DNA of 64,000 nt. It comes from Gammaproteobacteria bacterium. GTDB taxonomy: Bacteria > Pseudomonadota > Gammaproteobacteria > Pseudomonadales > Azotimanducaceae. The DNA is taken from the NCBI GenBank assembly GCA_012269545.1, contig JAAXKB010000002.1:1-64000 (forward strand), written 5' to 3'. Under the pieces are notes generated by a model. That model did not search any database. It saw nothing but the letters and a program-made list of their open reading frames with translations, and was not told the DNA's origin. The translations under genes were made by a program, and so were the position numbers. Each line of letters opens with the position of its first letter. The stretch's first letter is position 1. Below are positions 10,416 through 20,479 of this stretch, piece by piece.

Positions 10416-10627
10416 CCGCTCTTTCTCATCGGGCTGGAGATTCAACTTTCGGGCATGCGAGAGCTCGGATCAAGAGGCGACATTCACGCGGCATAGCGAT
10501 TCAGGTTTCGTCATCTAGCCCTCGCCTAAGGCTCAAGACCACGGTATCTTTCCTATCGAACAATCAAACGAAGCGATCAACGCCTTTCGTCGATTCGCTC
10601 ATTAACACGCAGTAAATAGGTGGACCC

Positions 10628-11077
10628 ATGATTCGTAGCACAATGATTTTCGCTCTGTTGTTCAGTTTCGCCAGCGCCAGCTGGGCTGATGAACGCACGC
10701 AAAAAACCATCGAGGCACGACAAGGCTTACTCAAAGTCGTCGCTCAGTACTTCGGACCCATAGTCGGCATGGCCAAGGGGCAGATCCCCTTCGATGCCGC
10801 GCTGATCGAAAAAAATGCGGGCAAAGTCGCTGAGCTTGCTCCCATGATTACCGATCTGTTCGCCCAGGACACCAGCGCCAGCGACTATGCGACTGAGGCC
10901 AAGGCTGACATCTGGGCTGACTACGAGGACTTCAGCGCCAAGGCCGCGACCACGACAGAACGTGCAAACGCGCTCGTTGCCGCAACGGCAGAAGGTCGCG
11001 GCGCGACCATGAAAGCTTTTGGCGCCTTGGGCTCTTCCTGCAAAAGCTGCCACGACAGCTATCGCGAAAAAAAATAA
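10628..11077 (+). CDS. Cytochrome c'
   Basis: Signal peptide; four-helix protein with C-terminal heme site CKSCHDSYREKK. Confidence 0.9.
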   Translation: MIRSTMIFALLFSFASASWADERTQKTIEARQGLLKVVAQYFGPIVGMAKGQIPFDAALIEKNAGKVAELAPMITDLFAQDTSASDYATEAKADIWADYEDFSAKAATTTERANALVAATAEGRGATMKAFGALGSSCKSCHDSYREKK

Positions 11078-11086
11078 TCGATCTCA

Positions 11087-11779
11087 ATGCAGTCAGACCA
11101 GCGCCCCCAACTGATTTGGGACCTGCCACTGCGACTGTGGCATTGGGCACTGGTGGTCTGTTTGGCGGGCAGCTGGGTGACCGCTGAGGCGGGCTTTGAC
11201 TGGACCACGACGCATTTTTATTTTGGTTACTCGGCCTTGGCCCTCGTGTTGTTCAGGCTGGCTTGGGGGATGCTGGGTACGTTCCATTCGCGCTACACAT
11301 CCTTTCTTGCTTCGCCGAAAACGGTAATTGCCTATCTGCGAAGAAAAAACCCGTCCGAACCCGCACGCGGACACAATCCGATCGGTGGATGGTCCAGCAT
11401 CATCGTTGTGGTGCTGGTCGGCCTTCAGGCCAGCAGCGGATTATTTATCAGCGACGATATCTTCTACGCCGGCCCCTACAACAGTGTCGTCAATACCAGC
11501 ACAGCCGATTGGCTGGCGGGCTGGCATCACCGGCTCTTTACCCTGATTCAATTCACTGTGCTGCTGCACATCCTTGCGGTCAGCTGGTACACCTGGGGTA
11601 AGAAAGAGGGCCTGATTCAGGCCATGTTTCACGGCAGGAAAATGCTTCCAAGGGGGAGTACGGAGGAAGCGGTTAGCGAAGATCGAGGGCTACGCGCCTT
11701 GCTGCTTTTGATCATCGCCGCTGCTCTTGTCGCGACGCTCGTGTACCTGGCGCCCGTGCCGGAATACGAGTTTTACTAA
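11087..11779 (+). CDS. Cytochrome b561 family protein
   Basis: IWDLPLRLWHWALVV, FRLAWGMLGTFHSRY, multi-TM. Confidence 0.85.
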   Translation: MQSDQRPQLIWDLPLRLWHWALVVCLAGSWVTAEAGFDWTTTHFYFGYSALALVLFRLAWGMLGTFHSRYTSFLASPKTVIAYLRRKNPSEPARGHNPIGGWSSIIVVVLVGLQASSGLFISDDIFYAGPYNSVVNTSTADWLAGWHHRLFTLIQFTVLLHILAVSWYTWGKKEGLIQAMFHGRKMLPRGSTEEAVSEDRGLRALLLLIIAAALVATLVYLAPVPEYEFY

Positions 11780-12447
11780 GCTAACAGAAACGTTTTCAGG
11801 GCATTTAAACTCGCAAACCGGTAACGAGCCCGGTCGAAGTTCTGACTGACGGTAAACGGATGACTTACTGCAGCGCAATCAATGCCAGCCGCCACCGCCG
11901 CGCGCAGGCCGCGTTCTGAATCTTCTATCACCAAGGCTTGCGTCGGTTCGATATCAAAACGGTTGAGAGCTAACAGGTAAGGCTCGGGATCGGGCTTACT
12001 GTGCTGGTAGTGAGATCTCTTAAGAACAAAGTCCATATGCTCAACGAGTCGGGGCGTGCGCTCGGTCACCGGGTAACCGTTTAGACCGTGGATCAAGTCG
12101 AAATCCTTGTCCCGAGATGTGGTCACGATGGCCAGTTTGAAATGGCGCGCCAGCTCCGCGACGACCTCATCGGCCCCGGCAATTTCGATCGGGTTCGCCT
12201 GCAATAACCGCTGATAGGCCGCGTCTCTAGCGTCGCGCAGTGCGTCAACAGCGGCCTCATCACAGCCTGCAGCACGCGCCAAAGCCCATGGATCCGCGCC
12301 ATAGGCCATGCCTTTGAGGTAATCGGCCTCCGCAAGATCAATGCCTAACGTCGCCAATTGTTCCTGTATCGCCTGCAGATACAGGTGTTCTGTGTTCACC
12401 AACACCCCATCGTGATCGAAGAGCAAATGGGTGTAGGAGACGCCCAA
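11776..12447 (-). CDS. HAD family hydrolase
   Basis: LLFDHDGVLVNTE; KPDPEPYLLAL; VIEDSERGLRAAVAAG. Confidence 0.9.
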   Translation of the reverse strand: MGVSYTHLLFDHDGVLVNTEHLYLQAIQEQLATLGIDLAEADYLKGMAYGADPWALARAAGCDEAAVDALRDARDAAYQRLLQANPIEIAGADEVVAELARHFKLAIVTTSRDKDFDLIHGLNGYPVTERTPRLVEHMDFVLKRSHYQHSKPDPEPYLLALNRFDIEPTQALVIEDSERGLRAAVAAGIDCAAVSHPFTVSQNFDRARYRFASLNALKTFLLA

Positions 12448-12455
12448 TGTTTACT

Positions 12456-13433
12456 CTAGGCTACTTTGTAGCGATCGATTTGGATGTCTTCTTCGCCAAT
12501 ATCGGAATAGTTATCGGTGACGCGGCCCCGGATGTATTCCTGCCAAGAAAAGGCTCGGTAACGAGGCGCTTCCGCTACACCTAGCCATGGTTCCACCACA
12601 GCGTCCACCTTGGGCTGGTAAAAGAATGGAATGCTAAATCGGCCCGATGGATTGGTCACAGGAACCACACGGTGCACGCCAGCAGAACAACGGTCATTAG
12701 TCCAAACTTGCAAAATGTCACCAATGTTCACAACGATCGCGCCGTCTAACGGCGGCACATCGATCCAGCCATCAGCCCGCGACAGGGCCTGCAGCCCGCC
12801 AGCGTTATCTTGCAGCAGCAGAGTAATAGCGCCTGGATCGGTGTGGTGATGCAGAGCCATATCACCCAAGGGAGTGACGGACTCACGCTCTTGGGCGGGC
12901 ACAGGATCATTGGCAGGATAAAAATTCAACCGAGCCGCGCTGGTGTGCGCGGCGCCGAAACCCTGATCCATCGTAGTATCCACCGCACTTTCCGGCAGAC
13001 CGAGACCTGCAAGCACCATGCGCATGGTCGATTCCGACAGTTCTGTAAACGCCGAAAAAAAGTCCGTTAATGCTGGTCGAAAGGTTTTGGGCTGATCGGG
13101 CCAACGCGTGTGTCTGAGTGGATTTCGCGAAATATGCCCACCGGCTTTGAAGTCGAATACCTCTTTCTGATCCCGGCGTTGCTTGGTCAACTCGCGGTCG
13201 TAATAGCCCAGCGGATTTTCCGCGTCACGGTAAACCGCGGTTTTTTGCTCTCTCGGTAGGGCAAAGAAATCTGCGGCTGCTTCAAATACTGCCGAAATTT
13301 GCGCATCGCAACCGTGATTCGTGAGCAGAAAAAAACCATGATCCTCACAGGCTTCAACCAAGGCTGCTCGATCAATCGCGTCCAGACCGCCGTCTCTGAA
13401 CGACTGCAAATCAATGACTGGAATGTTCTCCAT
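12456..13433 (-). CDS. Isopenicillin N synthase-like 2OG-Fe(II) oxygenase
   Basis: IPVIDLQSF, HHHTDPGAITLLLQDNAGGLQ, NDRCSAGVHRVV, GRFSIPFF. Confidence 0.9.
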   Translation of the reverse strand: MENIPVIDLQSFRDGGLDAIDRAALVEACEDHGFFLLTNHGCDAQISAVFEAAADFFALPREQKTAVYRDAENPLGYYDRELTKQRRDQKEVFDFKAGGHISRNPLRHTRWPDQPKTFRPALTDFFSAFTELSESTMRMVLAGLGLPESAVDTTMDQGFGAAHTSAARLNFYPANDPVPAQERESVTPLGDMALHHHTDPGAITLLLQDNAGGLQALSRADGWIDVPPLDGAIVVNIGDILQVWTNDRCSAGVHRVVPVTNPSGRFSIPFFYQPKVDAVVEPWLGVAEAPRYRAFSWQEYIRGRVTDNYSDIGEEDIQIDRYKVA

Positions 13434-13493
13434 GACTCTCTCCGATAAAGTACGGGCTGAATTCAGGCTTGTTTACGCCCGGGCAATGCGATG

Positions 13494-14144
13494 TTACGTC
13501 GATCCACGACGAATGCACATGCGTGAGACGGCGGCTTTTCCTTGCCCCCCATCGTCTGCGGGTTCAGCAATCAGGCCCGCAAACTCGTCCAAGACATCAA
13601 ATGCCACGCCAACTGCTTTCAATTGCATTGATAACTCGTCTGCTGTCACGCGAAAACGTTGGTTCGATGGCCCCGAAATTTGCTCCGGACCCGCCCACTG
13701 CAGATGTTCTTCGACAATTAAAATTCCGCCGGGGGTTAGGCCATGCAATAAGCTGGGCACCAGCCCGGGCGCAACAAAGCGGAACATAATAATCAGTGCG
13801 TAGCTGTTCTGGGGCACCGGATCTCGCGCTGCTAGGACGTCTCTGCACTGCCAATTCACTCGGGCATGCTGGGCTGTCGCAGCGTTCGCCGCATACGCAA
13901 TAGCCGTTGCAGACACGTCCACGGCGTCCACAGCATAGCCCTTTGCGGAAAGATACAGACTATTACGCCCTCGCCCGCATGCGACATCTAGCGCGCGCCC
14001 GCGAGGCTGAATCAATCCATCATCATGCAGTTGCTTAAGATAGGCGCTTGGCCATAAGCGGGCAGCATATATGCCGTCACGATAACGCTGATCCCAGCGT
14101 TGCCGGTCTGTAACCGCTATCGAGCTTTTTTCGTGCGTTCCCAT
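13494..14144 (-). CDS. Class I SAM-dependent methyltransferase (TehB-like)
   Basis: RALDVACGRGRNSLYLSAKGYAVDAVDVS. Confidence 0.85.
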   Translation of the reverse strand: MGTHEKSSIAVTDRQRWDQRYRDGIYAARLWPSAYLKQLHDDGLIQPRGRALDVACGRGRNSLYLSAKGYAVDAVDVSATAIAYAANAATAQHARVNWQCRDVLAARDPVPQNSYALIIMFRFVAPGLVPSLLHGLTPGGILIVEEHLQWAGPEQISGPSNQRFRVTADELSMQLKAVGVAFDVLDEFAGLIAEPADDGGQGKAAVSRMCIRRGST

Positions 14145-14234
14145 AGCGCCACTTTAACCCATGAGAGACGCAGGATGGTTGCATGGATGCACAGGAGCAG
14201 CTAGCGTTATCGCCTTTTTCGTAGGCACAAGCTT

Positions 14235-14636
14235 TTGGAATCCAGCACCGACCAAACCCGTCTCGATCGCGCCGCTATCTGGCTTTCTGGTTTGTGCCTG
14301 ATCCACTGCCTAGCCGTACCTGCCGCCTTCCTTTTAGCACCGCCCGTATCTGCCTGGCTGAACGCTACCGAAACGCAAACACATTGGGTGTTGTTCGGCC
14401 TCGCCGCGCCCATCAGCGCTATTGCACTTTTTCGAGGCTACACCCGACAACCCAACGCGCTGACGGTCTCTTTGGGCATCCTCGGGTTGGCGCTGATGCT
14501 ACTTGGCGTGGCCCATGTTTTTGGCGAAGATCTGGAACTCATTCTGACCACAGCCGGCGTAATGTTGGTAATGATAGCCCACATTCGGAACTTACATGCC
14601 GGGCACGACCATACAAAGGCGGCTGGCGAACACTGA
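14235..14636 (+). CDS. MerC-domain membrane protein
   Basis: SGLCLIHCLAVPAAFLL MerC-type CxxxC TM1 motif; C-terminal HAGHDH. Confidence 0.75.
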   Translation: MESSTDQTRLDRAAIWLSGLCLIHCLAVPAAFLLAPPVSAWLNATETQTHWVLFGLAAPISAIALFRGYTRQPNALTVSLGILGLALMLLGVAHVFGEDLELILTTAGVMLVMIAHIRNLHAGHDHTKAAGEH

Positions 14637-14669
14637 AACCAATCATTTCGACTCCTTTGAGAGAGCATC

Positions 14670-15623
14670 ATGAAATACGACAATATCCTGCAAACCATCG
14701 GCAACACGCCTGTCGTTAAACTGAACCGTATCGCCCCTGACCACGTCGACATGTACGTGAAGGTCGAGTCCTTCAACCCGATGGCCTCAGTCAAAGACCG
14801 GCTGGCCTATGCCATTATTAAGGACGCCCGGGACAGCGGCGCCCTCCAACCGGGTCAAACCGTTATTGAGGCCACAAGCGGCAATACGGGTATTGCGCTG
14901 GCAATGGTGTGTGCGGTTATGGGACATCCCTTCGTCGCCACCATGGTTGAAACGTTTTCCATTGAGCGGCGCAAAGTTATGCGCGCGCTGGGTGCTAAAG
15001 TTATTCTCACCCCGGCGGCTGAGCGCGGCTCTGGCATGGTGGCCCGCGCAGAAGAACTGGCCGCAGAACATGGCTGGTTTATGGCCCAACAATTCCAAAA
15101 TACGGCGAACCCTGACTATCACGCCAGCACAACGGGTCCTGAGATTTTGCAGGACTTTGCCGGAGAGCGTCTGGACTACTGGGTCACCGGCTGGGGTACT
15201 GGCGGAACCCTGTCAGGCGCTGGCCGCACGCTCAAAGCCGCGCGGCCGACGATTCAAATTGTCGCGGCTGAACCGGAACAAGCTGCCTTGTTGTCCGGTG
15301 GCGAATGGTCACCTCACAAAATTCAGGGATGGACTCCAGACTTTATTCCAGACGTATTGGACCGGGACATTACTGACCACATTGTGCCGGTCAATGAAGA
15401 CGAATCCATGGCCTGCGCCCTGCGTTTGGCGAAGGAAGAGGGCATCTTTGTTGGCATCTCTGCAGGCGGCACCTTAAGCGCATCGCTAAAAATTGCGGAA
15501 CAAGCAGAACCCGGTAGCGTTATGGTCACGATGCTGGCGGACACGGCCGAGCGCTATCTTTCGACGCCGCTGTTCGCAGACATCAACGAAGGTTCAGACG
15601 ACGACTGGCTGTCGCAGCAGTAG
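14670..15623 (+). CDS. Cysteine synthase (O-acetylserine sulfhydrylase)
   Basis: IGNTPVVKLN, ASVKDRLA lysine motif, EATSGNTGIALA, GWGTGGTLSGAG. Confidence 0.9.
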   Translation: MKYDNILQTIGNTPVVKLNRIAPDHVDMYVKVESFNPMASVKDRLAYAIIKDARDSGALQPGQTVIEATSGNTGIALAMVCAVMGHPFVATMVETFSIERRKVMRALGAKVILTPAAERGSGMVARAEELAAEHGWFMAQQFQNTANPDYHASTTGPEILQDFAGERLDYWVTGWGTGGTLSGAGRTLKAARPTIQIVAAEPEQAALLSGGEWSPHKIQGWTPDFIPDVLDRDITDHIVPVNEDESMACALRLAKEEGIFVGISAGGTLSASLKIAEQAEPGSVMVTMLADTAERYLSTPLFADINEGSDDDWLSQQ

Positions 15624-15642
15624 CTGAATCTCAATAGCGCGG

Positions 15643-16239
15643 CTAACTCGGTGAGAGCAGTCGCGTTGCAACGGCCCGGGTGGATCGCGTCAGCTCTCTC
15701 CGAGCGATGAACCGCTGCATCGCAGATGGGTCGGGTTCACGGGAAGTTTCCCAAGACGTGAAGTCTGGGTACCACGTCAGCAAGTGTAAGACGCATTCTT
15801 GGGAGTCCGGCAGCGTTTGTGCCGGGGCGAATAAACCCATGGGTTCTGCGCTGTAAGCTTCTGCGCCTTCGAAGGTTTTCCATGCAGCACTCGATAGCTC
15901 TACCGCTTCAGCAACGTGCTCGAAGGGCAACCAAAAATCTCTGAAGACGTACACGCCTGCGCGCGTCAATGGCGCTGTTGATTGAGGACGTGCAGTGGCT
16001 TTGAGCACCCAAACTGCTTCGACTTCACAGTCATCGAACGGCTTGAAGCCATCACCGGATTCACTGTGCGCGCTGATGACGATGAGTTGATTTGCCGCCA
16101 GGCCAAATACCCCCTGCCAAATGCCCCACAAATCCGCCGCTTGATTCGTCGAGTAATCGTCGCGCAGGGTCTGTTCCGGTTCGCGCAAGTCTTGACTGGG
16201 AAAACTGAGCACTCGCTTAGTGAAATATTGGTCGCTCAC
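15643..16239 (-). CDS. Hypothetical protein
   Basis: 198-aa ORF with plausible codon usage, adjacent and co-oriented with the downstream-numbered flavoprotein gene; no family recognised. Confidence 0.7.
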   Translation of the reverse strand: MSDQYFTKRVLSFPSQDLREPEQTLRDDYSTNQAADLWGIWQGVFGLAANQLIVISAHSESGDGFKPFDDCEVEAVWVLKATARPQSTAPLTRAGVYVFRDFWLPFEHVAEAVELSSAAWKTFEGAEAYSAEPMGLFAPAQTLPDSQECVLHLLTWYPDFTSWETSREPDPSAMQRFIARRELTRSTRAVATRLLSPS

Positions 16240-16277
16240 AGAAGCCTCCTAGTCGACACGTTGCTTGGTCAATCGAA

Positions 16278-17438
16278 TCATCTCAGCATCGCTGGATAGT
16301 CGAGTTCGGCGCCCCACAACACTTGGGCAACGCTGGCATAACGGGACTCATTGACGAAACCGTGGTGGCGCAGCGTCTCCATGTCCCGATTAATTCGGTC
16401 CAGTGGATGGCCCCGTTCAGTCATCGTGGTGCCCGCGATATTACCCATCAAACGCACCACTTCCGCCGATGTTTGTACTGCATGCGTGCCCGCCAGATAT
16501 AAATCTGCCCGATGCTCAGAGCTCGGTTCTAGGCTTTCCAAGGCTCGTTGCCAAGTGATTTCCAACGCGTTGTAAAACATCAAACGCGCCGACCGGTAAG
16601 ACGCCAGCGCCCGACCAAAGTGACCCTGCGCCATATGTTTTTCCGTCAGCTTGCTCGCTCCGCCGCCTGGAGTTTTGCGCGTCACCAAAAGAGCTACTTC
16701 ATCAATGGCGCGCTTGGCCAAGCTCAGTGCGACAGGCACATAGGTTGCAAAAACGATACGCGACGGACACTGGTACAGAGCGCCTTGGTAATAGTGATTT
16801 ACCGGCGAGTCTGGCTGCGCTGGCGGGACAACCTGTAGCGAAGGCACCTTAACGTGATCAACCAGCACATCGTTGCTGCCGGAGCCGCGCATCCCCAAGG
16901 TATCCCAGTTGTCCTGCACCTCGCAGTCACGAATGGCAATTACCGCATTATGCATCTCTCCGTCCAACAGGACCGGCGACATAATCCACTCGGCAAAGTT
17001 ACAACCACTGACAAAGCGTTGCGTACCCCAAATTTCAACGCCGCCGTCCACGCGCTTGCCCTGCAAAGGAGTATGACCGCTCGCTGCAACCAGCCGGTCT
17101 GGCCGATCAGCCCACAGTGCCTCTACTAATTCGGCCGGCCATTTTGCCGCCATCAGCTTGGCCGCGTTGAATACCATAACGTGCCATGCCGCCGCCGTAT
17201 CGCTTGCAGCAATTTCTTCACATACTGCCGCACAGGTCATTGGATTAACTTCATCACCACCCAGACCCGATGGCAGAAACAGACGGGGCACTCGCGCTTC
17301 CACTATGGCAGCAAAACTATCCTCGTGGAGTCTGCTGGCCTGCTCAGACCAATCGGAATGCCGAGCCAGTCGGTCTTGCACTGCAGCAACACGCGCCAAA
17401 GCCTGCTGCTGTTCTGATATCTGGCGCTGTGCTGTCAC
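16278..17438 (-). CDS. Acyl-CoA dehydrogenase-fold flavoprotein (group D flavin monooxygenase-like)
   Basis: LFLPSGLGGDEVNPMTCAAVCEEIAASDTAAAWHVMV; ACAD-like domain without canonical catalytic context. Confidence 0.75.
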   Translation of the reverse strand: MTAQRQISEQQQALARVAAVQDRLARHSDWSEQASRLHEDSFAAIVEARVPRLFLPSGLGGDEVNPMTCAAVCEEIAASDTAAAWHVMVFNAAKLMAAKWPAELVEALWADRPDRLVAASGHTPLQGKRVDGGVEIWGTQRFVSGCNFAEWIMSPVLLDGEMHNAVIAIRDCEVQDNWDTLGMRGSGSNDVLVDHVKVPSLQVVPPAQPDSPVNHYYQGALYQCPSRIVFATYVPVALSLAKRAIDEVALLVTRKTPGGGASKLTEKHMAQGHFGRALASYRSARLMFYNALEITWQRALESLEPSSEHRADLYLAGTHAVQTSAEVVRLMGNIAGTTMTERGHPLDRINRDMETLRHHGFVNESRYASVAQVLWGAELDYPAMLR

Positions 17439-17791
17439 CGCAATCTCCCTGACTAATTCCCTGCCAAGACTATCAGCGACGTCTCGGTCATGCGATGCAC
17501 AGAACTCGGAAAAATTTAAGCCGAACTAACCGTCGCTAAGACACTGACTTTTAACGTTTTTCACAATTTGAAACAAATTGGTCATGATCTGACTCTTTTC
17601 TTCGTCTGAAACTTCTGTATTCTTGCAATCCTCACCAGCCGGAGCTGTACATGCATACAGTAATTTTCCTCGGCAGGGCAATTGCATTTATGCATCGTTA
17701 GCTCGGCTGGTTGAGACCACTCACCGCCCTTTCGACCCTTCGCTTGCGATGCCTTACCCAGTGGCGTTGCGTGATCCAAAAGCACTAAGCA

Positions 17792-18640
17792 TCACGGCTC
17801 AGGAAAGCTGGGTAACTCTGCGATCCACGGATACGACGCATCTCCTACCGCGAGAAATTCTGGGTTCAACAAACTGTCCTTCGTGTTGTATGCCAGTACA
17901 GCGCCGTCTGACGTAAACACGCTGCCCCCTGCTGCGGTCAGCACAGCTTGAGCAGCGCCAATATCCCATTCACTGGTAGGACCCAAGCGCGGATAAATGT
18001 CTGCTCCTCCCTCTGCTAAGACGCACAGTTTTAGGGAACTTCCGACAGGCGTTCGCTCGCAGGCAGCAAAGCGCGCCTCAATCTCGCCCAAATAACCCTC
18101 TAACCGCTCGCCACCGTGGTTGCGGCTCGCCACAACTCGAATCGGCCCTTGGCGATCACGTTGCCGCTGGACCCGCAACGTTCGCGACTCTCCCTTGTGC
18201 ACCACATAGGCCCGCTGACTCGGATCGCTTTGCCGGACATCACCGATGTACACCTTATCCTGAACTGGGACGCCAACAATGCCAAAGACGGGTTCGCTGC
18301 CGTCGATCAGTGCGATATTGACCGTGAACTCGCCGTTACGATTGACGAATTCCTTGGTGCCATCCAGCGGATCCACTAGCCAGTAGCGCTGCCATGCCGC
18401 GCGTTCAGCAAATGGCGGTGGTGCAGACTCTTCGGAGATGATCGGGATCTGCGGACTCAGGGCTTGCAAACCCGCTACGATCTCTCGATGCGCGGCCAAA
18501 TCTGCTTGGGTTAGCGGTGATTCGTCATTCTTTCTTTGTATCTCGAAATCCGTGCTATACACCTCGAGAATTGCAGCACCTGCCTTTTCGACAATTGCAA
18601 TTAATTCAACAATCCAATCCTGCGATATCGCATCAGCCAT
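17792..18640 (-). CDS. cysQ: 3'(2'),5'-bisphosphate nucleotidase
   Basis: WLVDPLDGTKEFVNRNGEFTVNIAL inositol monophosphatase-family motif; SEWDIGAAQAVL. Confidence 0.9.
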   Translation of the reverse strand: MADAISQDWIVELIAIVEKAGAAILEVYSTDFEIQRKNDESPLTQADLAAHREIVAGLQALSPQIPIISEESAPPPFAERAAWQRYWLVDPLDGTKEFVNRNGEFTVNIALIDGSEPVFGIVGVPVQDKVYIGDVRQSDPSQRAYVVHKGESRTLRVQRQRDRQGPIRVVASRNHGGERLEGYLGEIEARFAACERTPVGSSLKLCVLAEGGADIYPRLGPTSEWDIGAAQAVLTAAGGSVFTSDGAVLAYNTKDSLLNPEFLAVGDASYPWIAELPSFPEP

Positions 18641-18667
18641 TTTATTTCCCACTGGTCGGTATGGCGC

Positions 18668-19228
18668 TCATTCGCTGCCATCTTGCAACGCCCGCCGCAA
18701 CTGCGGCAAGCACAAGGTCAAGGCAGCGATCGCGCGAGCCTCGTAAAACGCTTCATGGGCCAATAACTCATTGATTTGAGACAATGGCCACCGCACCAAC
18801 TCAGGAGGTTCTGGTTCATCGCCTGGAATATCATGCGGGTATAGGTCCCTAGCCATTAACACGTTAATCGTAAAACCCATATGCCCTGGCGCGATGCTCA
18901 GTCGTTTGACGAAACGGACATCGCGGGCGCCAAAACCAGCCTCTTCGGCCAGTTCGCGGACAGCAGCATCTTCAAGCGCCTCTCCCGGATCCGCCGCACC
19001 CTTGGGCAAAGTCAACTGAAATTCGTGGAAACCCGCAGCGTATTCGCGGATCAGCAATAATTCGTCTTTATCGTTAACCGCAACAACAATGACGCCTTGT
19101 TCGCCCACGGCAGGTAATCGTTCATATATCCGTTCAACTCCATTACTGAAGGTCAAGTGCATGGCTTCAATGGTAAAAAAACGGCTTTGCGCCAATACTT
19201 CAGTCTTGCGAATGGTGGGCAACGGCAT
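18668..19228 (-). CDS. nudE: ADP compounds hydrolase NudE
   Basis: Nudix box GAADPGEALEDAAVRELAEEAGFGA; synteny with yrfG-hslR-hslO. Confidence 0.9.
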   Translation of the reverse strand: MPLPTIRKTEVLAQSRFFTIEAMHLTFSNGVERIYERLPAVGEQGVIVVAVNDKDELLLIREYAAGFHEFQLTLPKGAADPGEALEDAAVRELAEEAGFGARDVRFVKRLSIAPGHMGFTINVLMARDLYPHDIPGDEPEPPELVRWPLSQINELLAHEAFYEARAIAALTLCLPQLRRALQDGSE

Positions 19229-19365
19229 CGGAATTAAATCTCCAGTCTTGCAGCGTAGCGGTTAGTATAGGCTTCATTGCTTCATCACGGCGGTTTTTTG
19301 ATCAGCGCTTTTCGATCCACCGGGCCGTTTTTTGGTGAGGCGCCTCCTTCAATGATTTAAGTCAC

Positions 19366-20049
19366 ATGAATTTAAAGCCTAATTTTTCGCCGGTTCCATG
19401 GCAAAGCATCGACACCGTATTGCTCGATATGGACGGAACGATATTGGACCTGAATTACGACAATCGGATTTTTGGGCATTTACTGCCCACCGCCTACGCC
19501 AAGCAAAACAACCTGTCTGTGCAGGCTGCGCAAGATTACTTGCACAGTCACATGATGAACCTTTTGGGCACAATGGACTTTTATCGTCTCGACTATTGGC
19601 GAGATTTTGCCGGCATGGATGTGGTCGAGTTGCATGAACAAGCGGCGGAGCTCATTTGCTTTCTGCCCGGCGCCGACACATTTTTAGCGCAATTAACGCG
19701 CTGCAAAAAACGCGTGTTAATCGTGACCAATGCCGATCGTCAATCCTTCGCCATCAAAGACAGAGCGTTGAGTTTGACTGCACGGGTTGACCAAGTGATA
19801 TCCAGCCACGACTACGGCGTGCCAAAGGAGAACGATACATTTTGGCAAATCCTGGTCGAACGAACCCTGCTAGACCCTGCGCGCACGCTATTCATCGATG
19901 ACACGCAACGTGTGCTTGATGCAGCCAAGCGGTTTGGCATCGCGAAAACCCTAGCAGTTGCCTATCCGGATACCCAAAGACCGGCTCGAGAGACTAAGGG
20001 ACACCAAAGCTTTCACCACTACGATCAATTGCTGCCCGGTCTGCTGTGA
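19366..20049 (+). CDS. yrfG: HAD-family GMP/IMP nucleotidase YrfG-like
   Basis: VLLDMDGTILDLNYDN; FIDDTQRVLDAAKRFG; synteny. Confidence 0.85.
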   Translation: MNLKPNFSPVPWQSIDTVLLDMDGTILDLNYDNRIFGHLLPTAYAKQNNLSVQAAQDYLHSHMMNLLGTMDFYRLDYWRDFAGMDVVELHEQAAELICFLPGADTFLAQLTRCKKRVLIVTNADRQSFAIKDRALSLTARVDQVISSHDYGVPKENDTFWQILVERTLLDPARTLFIDDTQRVLDAAKRFGIAKTLAVAYPDTQRPARETKGHQSFHHYDQLLPGLL

Positions 20050-20453
20050 GCGGAACCCGTATTGACCGCTGGCTCTGGGCGGCACGTTTTTTTAAGACGC
20101 GGTCGCTCGCCAAAAAAGCAGTCGAAGGCGGGAAAGTCCAGGTGGAAAATCAGCGCGCGAAACCGTCAAAGGAACTGCAGATCAATCAAACATTGCAGAT
20201 TCGCCGGGGCGAGACTACTCAAACCGTTGTCGTAAGAGCACTGTCAGAGCAGCGGGGACCGGCGGCACAGGCGCAAACGCTTTATGAGGAAACTGCCGAA
20301 AGCATTGAGTTGCGAGAGTCACACAGAAGCAGCAGACGTATGGAGCGTGCTGGACTTACAGTGCCCAGCGGCCGTCCCGATAAAAAAGACCGTCGCGCCT
20401 TAGCTCAGCTGCGTGACTTAGATAAAAATTGGCGGCAGGCTCCCGAGGAATAA
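20046..20453 (+). CDS. hslR: Heat shock protein 15 (S4 RNA-binding)
   Basis: RIDRWLWAARFFKTRSLAKKAVEGGKVQVE; overlaps yrfG stop by 4 nt. Confidence 0.9.
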   Translation: MSGTRIDRWLWAARFFKTRSLAKKAVEGGKVQVENQRAKPSKELQINQTLQIRRGETTQTVVVRALSEQRGPAAQAQTLYEETAESIELRESHRSSRRMERAGLTVPSGRPDKKDRRALAQLRDLDKNWRQAPEE

Positions 20454-20479
20454 CGCCCATTTACTGGAACCGCACTTTT

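Noticed and set aside
17582-17785. 67-aa Cys-containing minus-strand ORF in the 17.4-17.8 kb gap
   Set aside because: No RBS-supported start or domain; composition looks random.
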